Origin: Pectobacterium betavasculorum
GTDB lineage: Bacteria > Pseudomonadota > Gammaproteobacteria > Enterobacterales > Enterobacteriaceae
Direction: 5' to 3'
Assembly (NCBI RefSeq): GCF_000749845.1
Contig: NZ_JQHM01000001.1
Coordinates: forward strand, 558,001-622,000
DNA length: 64,000 bases
In this document: piece by piece, positions 1 to 9,564 of the stretch
Position numbering within the stretch: position 1 is the first letter of the stretch
How the letters are laid out: the number at the start of each line of letters is the position of its first letter
The notes under the pieces: generated by a model
What the model was told of the DNA's origin: nothing
Database searches by the model: none
What the model saw: the letters and a program-made list of their open reading frames with translations, nothing else
Position numbers and translations under genes: made by a program

Positions 1-1
1 G

Positions 2-538
2 CCAGAAGCGATGACAAAACTGGCACGCGACACCGAACAGCGTATTTTGGGCATTAGTGGCAGCCCGCGCCCGACGCTGGCGATCCCTCATCTGCTGTCT
101 ATGGAGTCGGCGTGTTCTTATCAGGGATACCTGCTGGCATTGATGGCGGTGGAGCAGACGCGCAGCTATTTCCTGCAACGTGACGGTTACCTGACGGATA
201 ACCCGGCTATCGGCCCTGATTTGGCACAACACTATTGGCATCCGGGCAATAGCGTAAGTCATGACGATACGCTGCGTAGCCTAACCGGTGAAGGCTTCAA
301 CCCCGCTTATCTGGCGCAGGCCTGTAATCTGACGGTTGATGAAGCCTGGCAACAGGCGGAAGGGATGATGGCGAAGGCGGCGGGTCGTCCTCAGCCTGCT
401 GCGGATTTCGATCTGTCTGCGCGTATTCGCGTGGTCGATGGTAGTCGCGTGCTGGCGGATAATGAACAGAGCGACGAGAAGATGTGCCAGGATTTTGCGG
501 CGTTTATTGAACGAGAATATCCGCGTTCGCAGGCATAA
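2..538 (+). CDS. C-terminal part of a putative M3-like metallopeptidase (5' end outside window)
   Basis: The reading frame is open from the left edge, so this is the last 178 or so codons of a longer gene; the ATG at 11 is probably internal. The fragment is soluble and mostly helical, with no signal peptide or membrane segment. Segments such as SMESACSYQGYLLA and YWHPGNSVSHDDTLRSLTGE recall the C-terminal helical part of M3-type oligopeptidases, but the zinc motif HExxH would lie upstream and cannot be seen. The family call is therefore tentative. The gene converges on glnQ, and a strong hairpin sits between the two stop codons. Confidence 0.45.
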   Translation, partial: PEAMTKLARDTEQRILGISGSPRPTLAIPHLLSMESACSYQGYLLALMAVEQTRSYFLQRDGYLTDNPAIGPDLAQHYWHPGNSVSHDDTLRSLTGEGFNPAYLAQACNLTVDEAWQQAEGMMAKAAGRPQPAADFDLSARIRVVDGSRVLADNEQSDEKMCQDFAAFIEREYPRSQA

Positions 539-564
539 CGTTCGCTGACATCGCGAGTAAGAGA

Positions 565-584
565 AAGGGGGCGAAAGCCCCCTT
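565..584. terminator. Bidirectional terminator between peptidase gene and glnQ
   Basis: An 8-bp perfect stem (AAGGGGGC, loop GAAA, GCCCCCTT) lies between two convergent genes. A-rich sequence on the left and TT on the right allow it to act in both directions. Confidence 0.75.
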
Positions 585-589
585 GTTGA

Positions 590-1312
590 TCAAGATACGT
601 GTTGCAGGAATTCACGCAGACGGTCGCTGGGTGGATTCGTAATCAGCGTTTCCGGGTCGCCATCTTCTGCGATGCGGCCTTTATCAATAAAGATCAGACG
701 CGAAGCCACTTTATGGGCAAAGCCCACTTCGTGAGTGACGATGACCATCGTCATGCCTTCTTCGGCCAGATCTTTCATGACGGTCAGCACTTCATGACGC
801 AGTTCTGGATCGAGTGCAGATGTCGGCTCATCAAACAGCATCAGCTTCGGTTTGACTGCCAGCGCGCGGGCGATTGCCACACGCTGTTGTTGGCCACCGG
901 AAAGCTCGGAAGGGTAGTGATGCGCGCGTTCTGACAGACCGACTTTCGCCAGCAATTCCAGCGCCAGTTTCTCGGCCTCAGCTTTACTCGCTCCGCGCAC
1001 TCGGATCGGGCCGAACGCGACGTTTTCCAACGCTGTAAGGTGCGGGAACAGATAAAACTGCTGGAACACCATCCCTGCTTCCTGACGGATCAAGCGCTCA
1101 TCAACGCGGGGATCGTTCACTTTGAGGCCGTCAACAATTAATTCACCGCTGGTAATCTCTTCCAGTTTATTGATGCAGCGCAGCAGCGTGGATTTACCCG
1201 AGCCTGAAGGCCCGATGATGACGACAACTTCACCTTGACCGATGGTGAGATCGATATCGTGTAAGACCTGTGTTTTGCCAAAGTGTTTGGATACGTTTTT
1301 AAATTCAATCAT
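590..1312 (-). CDS. glnQ: Glutamine ABC transporter ATP-binding protein GlnQ
   Basis: This is the ATPase that drives high-affinity glutamine import at the inner face of the membrane. At 240 aa it has the usual family length. Walker A (GPSGSGKST, about residue 34), the ABC signature (LSGGQQQR, about 136) and Walker B with the catalytic Glu ([14 protein letters not shown], about 157) are intact. Its start overlaps the end of glnP by 4 bp, so the two are probably translationally coupled. It is the last gene of a glnH-glnP-glnQ operon in the same order as in E. coli. Confidence 0.95.
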   Translation of the reverse strand: MIEFKNVSKHFGKTQVLHDIDLTIGQGEVVVIIGPSGSGKSTLLRCINKLEEITSGELIVDGLKVNDPRVDERLIRQEAGMVFQQFYLFPHLTALENVAFGPIRVRGASKAEAEKLALELLAKVGLSERAHHYPSELSGGQQQRVAIARALAVKPKLMLFDEPTSALDPELRHEVLTVMKDLAEEGMTMVIVTHEVGFAHKVASRLIFIDKGRIAEDGDPETLITNPPSDRLREFLQHVS

Positions 1313-1968
1313 ATAATCTTAAGTCTTCTTTCCAGACGACGCAGAATAAAGCTGAGGACCAGCGTGATGCACAGGTAAATAACGGCAACCGCAGTCCAGA
1401 TTTCCAGCGCACGGAAGTTGCCCGCGATGATTTCCTGCCCTGAGCGAGTCAATTCAGCTACGCCGATAACAATAAACAGTGACGTATCTTTGATGCTGAT
1501 AATCCACTGATTACCCAGCGGTGGCAACATGCGGCGCAGGGCGAGTGGGGCAATGACATGACGTAACGTCGCGCCTCGAGATAGCCCAAGGGCCAAGCCT
1601 GCTTCACGAAAGCCGTTATGAATTGATAATACCGAACCACGGGTAATTTCCGCGATATAAGCACCGGAGTTAATCATGATGGTCACTACGGCGGCGGCAA
1701 AAGGATCAATTCGCACGGACGTGAAAATCATCGGCAAGGCGAAGTAAATAAACATCACTTGCACAACAATGGGTGTACCGCGAATAATTTCAATAAAAAC
1801 GAGCGAAATGCGGCTGGAAAACCAGCCGCCGTAGGCGCGGGCAAAACCCGCGACCACGCCAATCACTAGGCCACCAAGCAGACCCAGAACAGAAATCAAC
1901 AACGTCATTTTTGCCCCTTCCATTAGGAGGGGCAGAGAAGGCCAAATGGCACTCCAGTCAAACTGCAT
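1309..1968 (-). CDS. glnP: Glutamine ABC transporter permease GlnP
   Basis: This 219-aa inner-membrane permease of the polar amino acid (HisM/GlnP) type has about five hydrophobic segments. The cytoplasmic loop around [20 protein letters not shown] is the EAA motif that contacts the ATPase GlnQ. A good ribosome site (GGAGAT) precedes the ATG. It lies 26 bp after glnH and overlaps glnQ by 4 bp, which supports one transcript. Confidence 0.95.
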   Translation of the reverse strand: MQFDWSAIWPSLPLLMEGAKMTLLISVLGLLGGLVIGVVAGFARAYGGWFSSRISLVFIEIIRGTPIVVQVMFIYFALPMIFTSVRIDPFAAAVVTIMINSGAYIAEITRGSVLSIHNGFREAGLALGLSRGATLRHVIAPLALRRMLPPLGNQWIISIKDTSLFIVIGVAELTRSGQEIIAGNFRALEIWTAVAVIYLCITLVLSFILRRLERRLKII

Positions 1969-1994
1969 GGAATATCTCCAGATTAAATCGGCAA

Positions 1995-2744
1995 TTACTT
2001 AGGCTCTACGCCAAACCACTTCTTGTAGATTTCAGCATAAGTGCCGTTTTCACGCAGTGTTTTCAGGGCGCCATTCACTTTTTCACGCAGCTCGTTGTTG
2101 CCTTTCGGGAACGCGATGCCGTATTGCTGAGCTTTAATGGAATCACCTACCGCTTTAAACTGGCCGTTGCCTGCGGTTTTGATGAAATAGAGAATATTTG
2201 GCGTGTCGTGCAGCACTGCGTCAGCACGATTGGTGCCCAGTTCCATATAGGCGTTGTCGATATTCGGGAACTGGCGCAGATCTTTAGTTTTGATATTGGC
2301 TTTCGCGTAATCAACGGAACCTGTGCCGCTCTTCACCGCAACGACTTTACCGGCCAAATCCTGCTCGCCTTTGATATCGTTGTTGTTTGCTTTAACCATC
2401 ACTAGCAGGCCGCTGTCGTAGTAACCGTCAGAGAAATCGATTGCTTTTTTACGCTCGTCGGTAATGGTAATACCTGCGAGCGCCAGATCGATGTTACGCG
2501 TTTGCAGAGCAGGAATAATACCGCCGAAGTCCATTGGTTTCAGGGTGTACTTCAGGTTGAGCTGTTTAGCGATAGCATCCCAGAGGTCGATGTCAAAACC
2601 GACGTACTTGTCGCCTTGTTTGAATTCAAAAGGGACGAAAGCGGTGTCTGTTGCGACAATCAGTTCTTTCTCGGCGGCATAGCTGGATACGCTCATCATC
2701 AGCGTTAATGCAGCCAAAGAGGCCTTAAGTAGTGATTTCATCAA
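1995..2744 (-). CDS. glnH: Periplasmic glutamine-binding protein GlnH
   Basis: This 249-aa solute-binding protein delivers glutamine to GlnPQ. The first 22-23 residues form a Sec signal peptide ending in SSYA before [18 protein letters not shown], the usual start of the mature protein. The family 3 features [14 protein letters not shown] and [19 protein letters not shown] are present. It is the promoter-proximal gene of the gln operon. In E. coli this operon is driven by sigma-54/NtrC, but I could not find a convincing GG-N10-GC element upstream by eye. Confidence 0.95.
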   Translation of the reverse strand: MMKSLLKASLAALTLMMSVSSYAAEKELIVATDTAFVPFEFKQGDKYVGFDIDLWDAIAKQLNLKYTLKPMDFGGIIPALQTRNIDLALAGITITDERKKAIDFSDGYYDSGLLVMVKANNNDIKGEQDLAGKVVAVKSGTGSVDYAKANIKTKDLRQFPNIDNAYMELGTNRADAVLHDTPNILYFIKTAGNGQFKAVGDSIKAQQYGIAFPKGNNELREKVNGALKTLRENGTYAEIYKKWFGVEPK

Positions 2745-3085
2745 ATCCTTCCTATTTAGCAGTTGTGGGAGCTTTTTGTTTTACAGGCGTTTTAAGCATA
2801 GTACGAAAGTGGAACCCATTAGAACATTAGGTCAGTTATCATGCGTTGTGCTTAACCTGTTGTTTTTATTTTATTACCTTGCTGGAGGTGAAATTTTCAT
2901 CTCCAATTCGCTTAGGCAAGGCGCTGTTATGATTAACTGATTTACACGAGGGAAACAACCGTTGATTAGCGTTATGGGCAATTAATGGCGGCAAAAGCTA
3001 ATTTTTTGAGCGTCTTAATAGATAAAATGCGTGGTTTGTGCATATTGAACGAGAAAAGAGGGGGCGGAGTGGATTTCTCAGTGAG
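2745..3085. other. Non-coding region upstream of glnH
   Basis: This AT-rich stretch must contain the glnH promoter. I see no convincing ORF, sigma-54 element or NtrC-type dyad in it, and no repeat. Confidence 0.4.
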
Positions 3086-3109
3086 TAAAAAGGCTGCCTA
3101 AGCAGCCTT
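3086..3109 (-). terminator. Terminator of dps
   Basis: The stem AAGGCTGC / GCAGCCTT has a 4-base loop. On the minus strand it is followed by a short T run, just downstream of the dps stop. Confidence 0.75.
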
Positions 3110-3136
3110 GAAACGTTCGCGGGACGATAACGTCGA

Positions 3137-3640
3137 TTATTCAATGTTGGATTCAATAAACCACAGGAACTGATCCAGATCGCGTGATGCGGCGGTCAGA
3201 ATATCCGCAGAGGCCTCATCTTCCGTTTTACCAATGGCTTGGCGCACGTTGTTAGCGACAATCGCATAACGCTCTGCCAACGCTTTCAGATGATCCTGAA
3301 CGCTATGGATAGTGGTTGGGTAGCTTTTCAGCGAGGTCTGTTTACCCACAATTTGCACCGTACCCAGTGCGACACCGCCTATCTGAACGACACGCTCGGC
3401 GATGGTATCCTGATGGTCAATAATCGAGGTACGGAAGCCGTCCAGCATTTCATGAACGGCGATAAAGTTTGCGCCACGCATGTTCCAGTGTGCTTGTTTG
3501 GTAATCAACGACAGATCGATGAAATCAACAACCAGTTGGTTTAACAGGGCGATCGTTGAGGTCTTAACGCTATCATCCAAATCATTGCGAGTATAAAGCA
3601 GTTCGGACGGTGCTGATTTCACGAGTTTGGCGGTAGACAT
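3137..3640 (-). CDS. dps: DNA-protecting ferritin-like protein Dps
   Basis: Dps forms a 12-subunit shell that oxidises and stores iron with H2O2 and binds DNA in stationary phase and oxidative stress. The 167-aa length fits. The inter-subunit ferroxidase residues are visible: His in KQAHWNMRG and Asp/Glu in [12 protein letters not shown]. The N-terminus carries the Lys residues used for DNA binding (AKLVKSAPS). A TAATAG-rich leader with a plausible promoter lies upstream. The dps-rhtA-ompX order matches E. coli, apart from one added gene. Confidence 0.95.
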   Translation of the reverse strand: MSTAKLVKSAPSELLYTRNDLDDSVKTSTIALLNQLVVDFIDLSLITKQAHWNMRGANFIAVHEMLDGFRTSIIDHQDTIAERVVQIGGVALGTVQIVGKQTSLKSYPTTIHSVQDHLKALAERYAIVANNVRQAIGKTEDEASADILTAASRDLDQFLWFIESNIE

Positions 3641-3689
3641 AATAGTTATCCTCTCTTTAATTTCATAGTCTGACTGTTCAACGTGACTA

Positions 3690-3743
3690 ATTATAGCAGT
3701 GATGGAAAGTAATATTGAAAAGAATTGCCTATCAAATGAATAG
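3690..3743 (-). promoter_or_regulatory. Probable dps promoter with partial OxyR-like motif
   Basis: On the minus strand an extended -10 (TGC-TATAAT, bases 3698-3690) lies about 50 bp before the dps ATG; its -35 is weak. Further upstream, at 3729-3743, is CTAT-N7-ATAG, the central half of the OxyR tetranucleotide pattern, at a distance that would suit activation. The outer two tetranucleotides are not conserved, so the OxyR assignment is weak. Confidence 0.4.
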
Positions 3744-3951
3744 CTATAGCATAACGATGTTGTGGTTATTTATGGTCAGGGTTTATCTGATAGCAATAAT
3801 GTGGGAATGGTGATGCAAGAGAAATATTTCAACTGCTTCTGCAACACAATATCACATAATGATAAATAGCATTACTGCTTAGGTGAAAATAGTTATTATT
3901 CTCTGGTTTCTTTTAAACATATTATGCGTTAGTTAAAGGGCGTTATGAATA

Positions 3952-4503
3952 ATGAGAATCAATATTATTGGTACCAGCGGAAGTGGCAAATCTACGCTCG
4001 CTCGCCGTCTGTCTGGAATGTTGAATATGCCCTACGTTGAAATGGATGCGCTGTTCTGGCTAAGCGACTGGCAAGGAAGAACGGATACCGATTTCTTTCA
4101 ACGGCTTGAAAACGAATTGAAATCAGAAAGTTGGGTTCTGGATGGCAACTATAATCGAACGCGCGACATTAAATGGCGCAATGTTGATGTCGTGATTTGG
4201 GTCGATTACGGCTTTACCCGTACGCTTTTTCAGGCGGTGAGACGCGCCTATCTTCGAGCATGGCACAAAGAGGAGTTGTGGGTCGGTACTGGTAATAAAG
4301 AGTCGTTTGTCCGCAGTTTCTTCAGTCGGGATTCGATTATCCTCTGGACAATAAAAACCTATTCAAGAAATCGGAAACGGTATTTGGCTGATTTAGCTGA
4401 TCCACGCTATTGCCATATCCGCTTCATTACGCTGCGTTCTCCGCGGGAATGTAAAACCTTTCTGCAACACCTTCCTAATGAAATACGCTCTCATTCTGTG
4501 TGA
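3952..4503 (+). CDS. Small P-loop NTPase, adenylate kinase/FlaR-like
   Basis: This 183-aa soluble protein opens with a perfect Walker A (GTSGSGKST, residues 7-15). It has a nucleotide-kinase-like second motif (WVLDGNYNRTRD) and a hydrophobic strand ending in Asp (VDVVIWVDYG) as Walker B. These features fit the family annotated as 'FlaR / topology modulation' or adenylate kinase-like P-loop proteins, whose real substrate is unknown. It is inserted between dps and rhtA, which are neighbours in E. coli. Its 3' end overlaps the convergent rhtA 3' end by 13 bp. Confidence 0.75.
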   Translation: MRINIIGTSGSGKSTLARRLSGMLNMPYVEMDALFWLSDWQGRTDTDFFQRLENELKSESWVLDGNYNRTRDIKWRNVDVVIWVDYGFTRTLFQAVRRAYLRAWHKEELWVGTGNKESFVRSFFSRDSIILWTIKTYSRNRKRYLADLADPRYCHIRFITLRSPRECKTFLQHLPNEIRSHSV

Positions 4504-5378
4504 GTCGCTACTTTGACCTTACCCGCTGGTTTTATTGTCAACGTTGCGCCTATTGATGCAGTTATAATAAACATAAGCGCTATCCATTGCGTGAACGATA
4601 AATGTTCGCTGAGGAAAAGGATCCCAGATAGGGCGGCAATAGCGGGCTCCATGCTCATCAGCGTGCTGAACGTTCTGGCAGGCAGACGGGTTAAGGCTAC
4701 CATCTCCAGAGAATAAGGTAGCGCGGTCGACAGAATGGCGACGGCAATACCGAGCGGGAGAATTGAGAGAGAAAATAGCGTGCTCTCTGCGTAATACGCA
4801 CCGATAGGGCAGAAGATCAGTGCCGCAATGCAGGACCCAATGGCGACGGTACCCGGCCCATGATTTGCCCCCGCTTTTTGTCCAAATAGAATATAGAACG
4901 CCCAGCAGGCACCCGCGCCCACAGCGTAAGCTGCGCCTGTCAAATCAACATTGCCGATATTGTGACCCAGCGGCAATAAGAACCACAGCCCTGCAACAGC
5001 CAGAAAAACCCATAGAAAATCAAGAGGTCGGCGTGAGGCTAACATAGCTACGGCAAGTGGGCCGGTGAATTCCAGTGCAACAGCAATGCCGAGCGGCACC
5101 GTTTGCAATGAAAGGTAGAATAGAAAGTTCATGCCACCCAGCGTGATGCCATAAACCAGAAGCGGCAGGCGGTTGCTGCCAAAGCGCATACGCCATGGCT
5201 TGAAGATGATGCACAGAATGATCGTACCAATTCCCAGACGTAATGCCGTGATGCCAGTGGCACCGATGAGCGGAAACAGGCTTTTGGCCAGAGCGGCTCC
5301 ACTTTGGATAGAAAGCATCGAGATAATGATGAGCAATACAGGGACGAATGATGACGAACGGTGGGAAAATAAGGTCAT
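4491..5378 (-). CDS. rhtA: Threonine/homoserine exporter RhtA
   Basis: This inner-membrane exporter has ten transmembrane segments and two EamA/DMT repeats. The start at 5378 is chosen over the longer frame because an AAGAG ribosome site precedes it and the product (295 aa) then matches E. coli RhtA in length and N-terminus. The motif SIQSGAALAKSLFPLIGATGITALRL is characteristic. Its role is efflux of threonine, homoserine and related amino acids. Confidence 0.9.
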   Translation of the reverse strand: MTLFSHRSSSFVPVLLIIISMLSIQSGAALAKSLFPLIGATGITALRLGIGTIILCIIFKPWRMRFGSNRLPLLVYGITLGGMNFLFYLSLQTVPLGIAVALEFTGPLAVAMLASRRPLDFLWVFLAVAGLWFLLPLGHNIGNVDLTGAAYAVGAGACWAFYILFGQKAGANHGPGTVAIGSCIAALIFCPIGAYYAESTLFSLSILPLGIAVAILSTALPYSLEMVALTRLPARTFSTLMSMEPAIAALSGILFLSEHLSFTQWIALMFIITASIGATLTIKPAGKVKVATHTE

Positions 5379-5753
5379 TCTCTTGGCCTTAAACAGGTAT
5401 AACATTCCGTTGCTATTATATCCAATTGTAAACAATTTGTCTGGTATGGATTAACTTTTATTGACCTTTATTTACGGATCATTTAACTAATGTGTTTCTG
5501 TTCAATACTGTTAGCATACAAACTGAGCGGGTAATTCAGAATTGTCTGTTTTAATGCCTTGCGGTGAATTTATTTTTAATCTAACTGTCACAATAAAAAA
5601 CTCAATATAATTATAGTGATAGGTCGATTTTGACAATAATTGTTACATCTAAAGCCTAATTGATAAATATTTATAGGGCGGCAAGTTCTGAACTTCTTTG
5701 TTATATTCACTACGTTAGTTAGTCTTTCATAAAATGAATTTGAGGCTGTAAAT
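5379..5753. other. AT-rich intergenic region, ompX leader
   Basis: This gap separates divergent rhtA and ompX and must hold both promoters. A TTGACA hexamer near 5629 lies inside an imperfect dyad (TTGACAATAATTGTTACA). No ORF or repeat is evident. Confidence 0.4.
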
Positions 5754-6269
5754 ATGAAAAAAATCGCGTGTCTTTCAGCTCTGGCTTGTGTATTAGCCGT
5801 TGGCGCAGGTTCTGCATTTGCTGGTCAAAGTACTGTAACTGCAGGCTATGCTCAAGGTGATGCTCAGGGTGTACAAAATAAAGTTAAAGGCTTTAACCTG
5901 AAATATCGTTATGAGCAAGATAATAACCCACTGGGCGTTATTAGCTCATTCACCTATTTGGAAAAAACGGGTAGTGATGGTAGTGACTACAATAAAGGCC
6001 AGTACATGGGCTTTACTGCGGGTCCTGCTTACCGTCTAAACGACTGGGCAAGCCTGTACGGTGTTGTTGGTTTCAGTCACGGTAAAGTAACAAGCAATGC
6101 TACCAACGGTCAGAGCAATGGCAGCAATGACGATTACGGCTTCACTTACGGTGCTGGTGTTCAGTTCAACCCAATCCAGGACGTTGCTCTGGATGTTGGT
6201 TACGAACAAAGCCGTATCCGCAGTGTTGACGTTGGTGCCTGGGCTGTTGGCGTAGGTTACCGCTTCTAA
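5754..6269 (+). CDS. ompX: Outer membrane protein OmpX
   Basis: This 171-aa precursor has a clear signal peptide (MKKIACLSALACVLAVGAGS, cleavage after AFA). The mature part is an eight-stranded beta barrel of alternating residues ending in the C-terminal Phe recognised by BamA. The family is Ail/Lom/OmpX, with roles in adhesion and envelope-stress signalling. It has the usual length and the E. coli genomic position next to rhtA and dps. Confidence 0.95.
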   Translation: MKKIACLSALACVLAVGAGSAFAGQSTVTAGYAQGDAQGVQNKVKGFNLKYRYEQDNNPLGVISSFTYLEKTGSDGSDYNKGQYMGFTAGPAYRLNDWASLYGVVGFSHGKVTSNATNGQSNGSNDDYGFTYGAGVQFNPIQDVALDVGYEQSRIRSVDVGAWAVGVGYRF

Positions 6270-6320
6270 TCTCACTCTGTAGGGTTTTCGCCCTCGGCGT
6301 TGGTGTTAGCTGTGTCGAAA

Positions 6321-6351
6321 GGATCCGCTCTTTTTAGGGCGGATTTTTTTA
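6321..6351 (+). terminator. Terminator of ompX
   Basis: The stem ATCCGC / GCGGAT is followed by a run of seven T, a typical intrinsic terminator, about 55 bp after the ompX stop. Confidence 0.8.
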
Positions 6352-6469
6352 TGGCTGTTTCCCTGAGCCAATACCGAGTTTATCCAGTAATTTTCCAACC
6401 GAACGATATCCGGCCTTTCTTGCCGTCATGGATCACATGCATGCTGTATCTACTTTGTTATAAGATTTT

Positions 6470-6503
6470 ATCTTGACGTTAAGATTCTTTATGTGAAGAT
6501 AAT
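6470..6503 (+). promoter_or_regulatory. Promoter with overlapping dyad upstream of MFS gene
   Basis: A -35 TTGACG (6473-6478) lies 17 bp before AAGATA, or 19 bp before GATAAT (6498-6503). The -35 is embedded in the near-perfect dyad ATCTT-GACGTT-AAGAT (6470-6485). This resembles MarR-family operators, suggesting repression. No regulator gene is adjacent. Confidence 0.55.
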
Positions 6504-6547
6504 GCTAATCAGACAGTAGTAACTTGCTCAAGCTATTGAGGTTACAA

Positions 6548-7717
6548 ATGGTAGTGACATCAACGGCCCGTACGCGGGCTTTTCTGTTCTTCACAATTAT
6601 TCTATTGGGATTGAATTTACGCCCTGTTTTAGCGGGCATTGGTCCATTGCTGAATCAGATTCAGGCCGCTACAGGTCTGGATGACAGCATGGCGGGGATG
6701 TTAACCACGCTTCCTGTGTTCGCTATGGGGTGGTGTGCGTTATATGGCGGCCAGTTGCAGACGCGCCTTGGCGAATATCGTGGAATTGCGCTGGGCATCG
6801 TGGTGATAGCGCTGGCATGTAGTGCCCGCTGGTGGCTCAATAGCGGCATAGCTCTGTTAGTTAGCGCCGCGCTCGCCGGGATAGGAATTGCCTTGATTCA
6901 GGCACTGATACCGTCGTTTATCAAACTTTATTTTGGTCGTCATAGCAGCCTCCTGATGGGCTTTTATACCACGGCGATTATGACCGGTGCGGCGTTTGCG
7001 GCTTCATCGGTTTCTCCGCTGGCCAACGTGTGGGGCTGGCAAAGTGCGCTGGCCTGCTGGGGGATTGTGGCGTTGGTTGCAGCGGTAGCCTGGCGATGTA
7101 TCCCTAAGGCGTATACGCTGAAACAGAACGCAAAGGCCGTCTTAGCCACGCACCGCACGGGAATGGACTGGCTGCTAATGGTATTTTTCGGCATTGGGAC
7201 GGGGGCGTATACTCTGGTGCTGGCATGGTTGCCGCCGTATTACATGCAACTGGGATTAGATGCGACGCAAAGCGGCCTGATGTTGGGCGGATTAACGCTG
7301 ACGGAAGTGATTTCCGGCCTGTTGGTGTCAACGTTCATCAACCGTTTTCCCGATCGACGCAAACTGCTGCTTCCTATCCTGTTTGTGATGCTGGTGGGAA
7401 TGGTCGGGCTGATTGTGGCTCCGCTGACATTTACGTATCCCATCATTATCATGCTGGGAATGGGTATTGGTGCGCTGTTCCCATTATCGCTAATCGTGGC
7501 GCTGGATCAGGTGACTGAACCACATAAAACCGGTTCGTTAATGGGCTTTGTGCAGGGTGGTGGCTACATCCTCGCCAGCCTGATGCCGTTACTCGCCGGG
7601 TTTATTCGCCAGCATACGGCGGGTTTGGAACAAGCCTGGATGATTATGACCGTTGGTGTCATCGTATTGATTATCATGGCGACTCGTTTTGCTCCGTTGA
7701 AGAGTTTGAGTCGCTAA
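6548..7717 (+). CDS. CynX/NimT-family MFS transporter
   Basis: This 389-aa inner-membrane protein has 12 predicted transmembrane segments. The family hallmark LNLRPVLAGIGPLL occurs in the first helix, as in E. coli CynX and NimT (YeaN, 2-nitroimidazole export). The start at 6548 is preferred because GAGG lies 7 bp upstream; the longer frame starts at a TTG with no ribosome site. The substrate is unknown. The gene stands alone and converges on the MATE exporter. Confidence 0.8.
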   Translation: MVVTSTARTRAFLFFTIILLGLNLRPVLAGIGPLLNQIQAATGLDDSMAGMLTTLPVFAMGWCALYGGQLQTRLGEYRGIALGIVVIALACSARWWLNSGIALLVSAALAGIGIALIQALIPSFIKLYFGRHSSLLMGFYTTAIMTGAAFAASSVSPLANVWGWQSALACWGIVALVAAVAWRCIPKAYTLKQNAKAVLATHRTGMDWLLMVFFGIGTGAYTLVLAWLPPYYMQLGLDATQSGLMLGGLTLTEVISGLLVSTFINRFPDRRKLLLPILFVMLVGMVGLIVAPLTFTYPIIIMLGMGIGALFPLSLIVALDQVTEPHKTGSLMGFVQGGGYILASLMPLLAGFIRQHTAGLEQAWMIMTVGVIVLIIMATRFAPLKSLSR

Positions 7718-7736
7718 GTGATATGTTTTTGTTGTA

Positions 7737-7758
7737 AGCGAGCGGATTTCCGCTCGCT
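7737..7758. terminator. Hairpin between convergent transporter genes
   Basis: A perfect 9-bp stem (AGCGAGCGG / CCGCTCGCT, loop ATTT) overlaps the last codon of the MATE gene. There is no long T run, so termination is probable but not certain. Confidence 0.5.
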
Positions 7759-9163
7759 ATCGTGAATCAGTCGGTGGGCGATAGCGCCATAGCCAGCGCC
7801 CGCTCATCAGGCGACGGTAATAGAAGAACCCGCGTACAATCCAGTCAAAGAACATCCCCATCCATACGCCGATCACGCCAAAGCCGAGCATCACGCCGAG
7901 GATGTACCCCGCGATAACACGGCATCCCCACATACCCGCCATCGCCACCCACATGGTGTAACTGGCGTCTTTCGCGCCTTTTAATCCGGCGGGTAGCACC
8001 CAGGATGCGGCCCAGATTGGCATAAATAGCGCATTGAGCCACAGAAGGTGCTTTGCCACGTCGATCACTTCAGGCTCATTGGTGTAAAACGATGCTAAAA
8101 AGCTGGCGCTGGGAACTGATAGGACAGCAAGAACACAGAGCCCAATATTGGACAGCCAGAAGATGTGCTTCAACTGTCGGGTTGACTGCATAATCTGACC
8201 TTTCCCCAGCCGTGTGCCAACGATAATCGTAGCGGCTGCGCCGAGTGAATTACCGGGAAGGTTGATCAGCGTTGAGATGGAGAACGCAATAAAGTTTCCG
8301 GCAATCACTTCGGTTCCCATACCTGCCACAAAACGCTGGGTGATCAGTTTTCCGATGTTAAACATCACGGACTCAATACTGGCGGGAATACCGATACTGA
8401 GCACTTCATAGAGAATCGACAGGGTGAAAGGCGCAAAGTAAGACTTGAAAGGAATACGCAACGCGCCGTTAAAACCGTGCATCAGCGTCAGAATTACGAG
8501 TAGTGCACCGATATACCGTGAAATGGTAATACCAATGCCCGCACCGATAAAACCAAGTCCGTTCCATGAGAAGGCACCGTAAATTAGCAGGCTGCTTATA
8601 GCAATATTGAGGATATTCATCCCAATATTGATGACCATGGGCAATTTGGTGTTACCCGCGCCCCGTAGTGCGCCGCAGCCGACGAGTGCGATGGCGACAG
8701 CTGGATATCCCCAGACTGTCCAGCGAAGAAACGTGAGGGCTAGCGCTTTAACCTGTTCATCGGCTTGTCCTGCGATCAGATCGATAATCGCAGAACCGGA
8801 GAATTCAACCAGAACAACTAACAAAAATGATGACAGAACGAGTAATGACATCGATTGGCGAGCGGCAGAACGTGCCTGCTTTCTATTACGCTGTCCCAGA
8901 CTGAAAGCGACAACAACAGCGGTCCCCAAGGAGACAGCGGTAAAGAAGGCGATAATAACCATATTGAAGCTATCAGCCAGACCGACGGCTGCCATGGCTT
9001 CCTTCCCTAGCCAACTGACAAGAAAGGTGCTGAAAACCCCCATTAGCACGACGCAGAGGCCTTCAATAAAGATAGGGAAGGCTAGCGGCGAGATTTCTCT
9101 CCAGAAGAGAACGCGGTTGGAGTAACGCTTTTTATACCAGTCGGTATCTTTTAATTTTTTCAT
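7757..9163 (-). CDS. yeeO: MATE-family multidrug exporter, YeeO-like
   Basis: This 468-aa protein has about 12 transmembrane segments. Long stretches (ISRYIGALLVIL, GNFIAFSISTLINLPG, WLNALFMPIWAASWVLPAGLKGA) match E. coli YeeO, which exports dipeptides and flavins and other compounds by cation antiport. The start at 9163 (MKKLKDTDWYKKRY) is chosen because the longer frame has an implausible N-terminus; the ribosome site is weak either way. Confidence 0.8.
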   Translation of the reverse strand: MKKLKDTDWYKKRYSNRVLFWREISPLAFPIFIEGLCVVLMGVFSTFLVSWLGKEAMAAVGLADSFNMVIIAFFTAVSLGTAVVVAFSLGQRNRKQARSAARQSMSLLVLSSFLLVVLVEFSGSAIIDLIAGQADEQVKALALTFLRWTVWGYPAVAIALVGCGALRGAGNTKLPMVINIGMNILNIAISSLLIYGAFSWNGLGFIGAGIGITISRYIGALLVILTLMHGFNGALRIPFKSYFAPFTLSILYEVLSIGIPASIESVMFNIGKLITQRFVAGMGTEVIAGNFIAFSISTLINLPGNSLGAAATIIVGTRLGKGQIMQSTRQLKHIFWLSNIGLCVLAVLSVPSASFLASFYTNEPEVIDVAKHLLWLNALFMPIWAASWVLPAGLKGAKDASYTMWVAMAGMWGCRVIAGYILGVMLGFGVIGVWMGMFFDWIVRGFFYYRRLMSGRWLWRYRPPTDSR

Positions 9164-9550
9164 GAAACGGTCTTGGATAGATCTCAAGTTTCCCAGTCGG
9201 CAAGGTAAACAGAACCACATGGTGGCTCGCAAAGCATTATTTCTGTACGGTACTCATTCATACAGTGATTTATCCATACCGTTACTGATCCATTTTGTAC
9301 GAACGGTGCAGAATGGCTATTTTTAAAATAGCGTTTCTATTTACAGAGTATCAGCCGCCAAATCGATGTCCAGCTTGGAATGCTTTCCTTGCATGGAAAG
9401 TTGTTGCACACGGTCAGTATTTAATTTAGGGTTTTCTTGATTAGATTTATCTAAATTAATGATGGTGCACATACAATCTGCGATATCACCTTCCTTGCCG
9501 ACTGAATGCCGTATTGACCCATGCATTATGAAAGGAAGTCGCGGCTCAAA
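9164..9550. other. Intergenic region between divergent yeeO-like and rhodanese genes
   Basis: About 390 bp without a convincing gene. A 61-codon frame on the minus strand (9341-9526) has no ribosome site and is not called. Promoters for both flanking genes should lie here, but I cannot place them confidently. Confidence 0.35.
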
Positions 9551-9564
9551 AGAGGATCACGATC

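Noticed and set aside
2745..3085. Sigma-54 promoter for glnHPQ
   Set aside because: Expected from E. coli, but no convincing GG-N10-GC element was found by eye.
9341..9526. 61-aa minus-strand ORF between yeeO-like and rhodanese genes
   Set aside because: No ribosome site at the first or internal ATG, and no recognisable sequence features.
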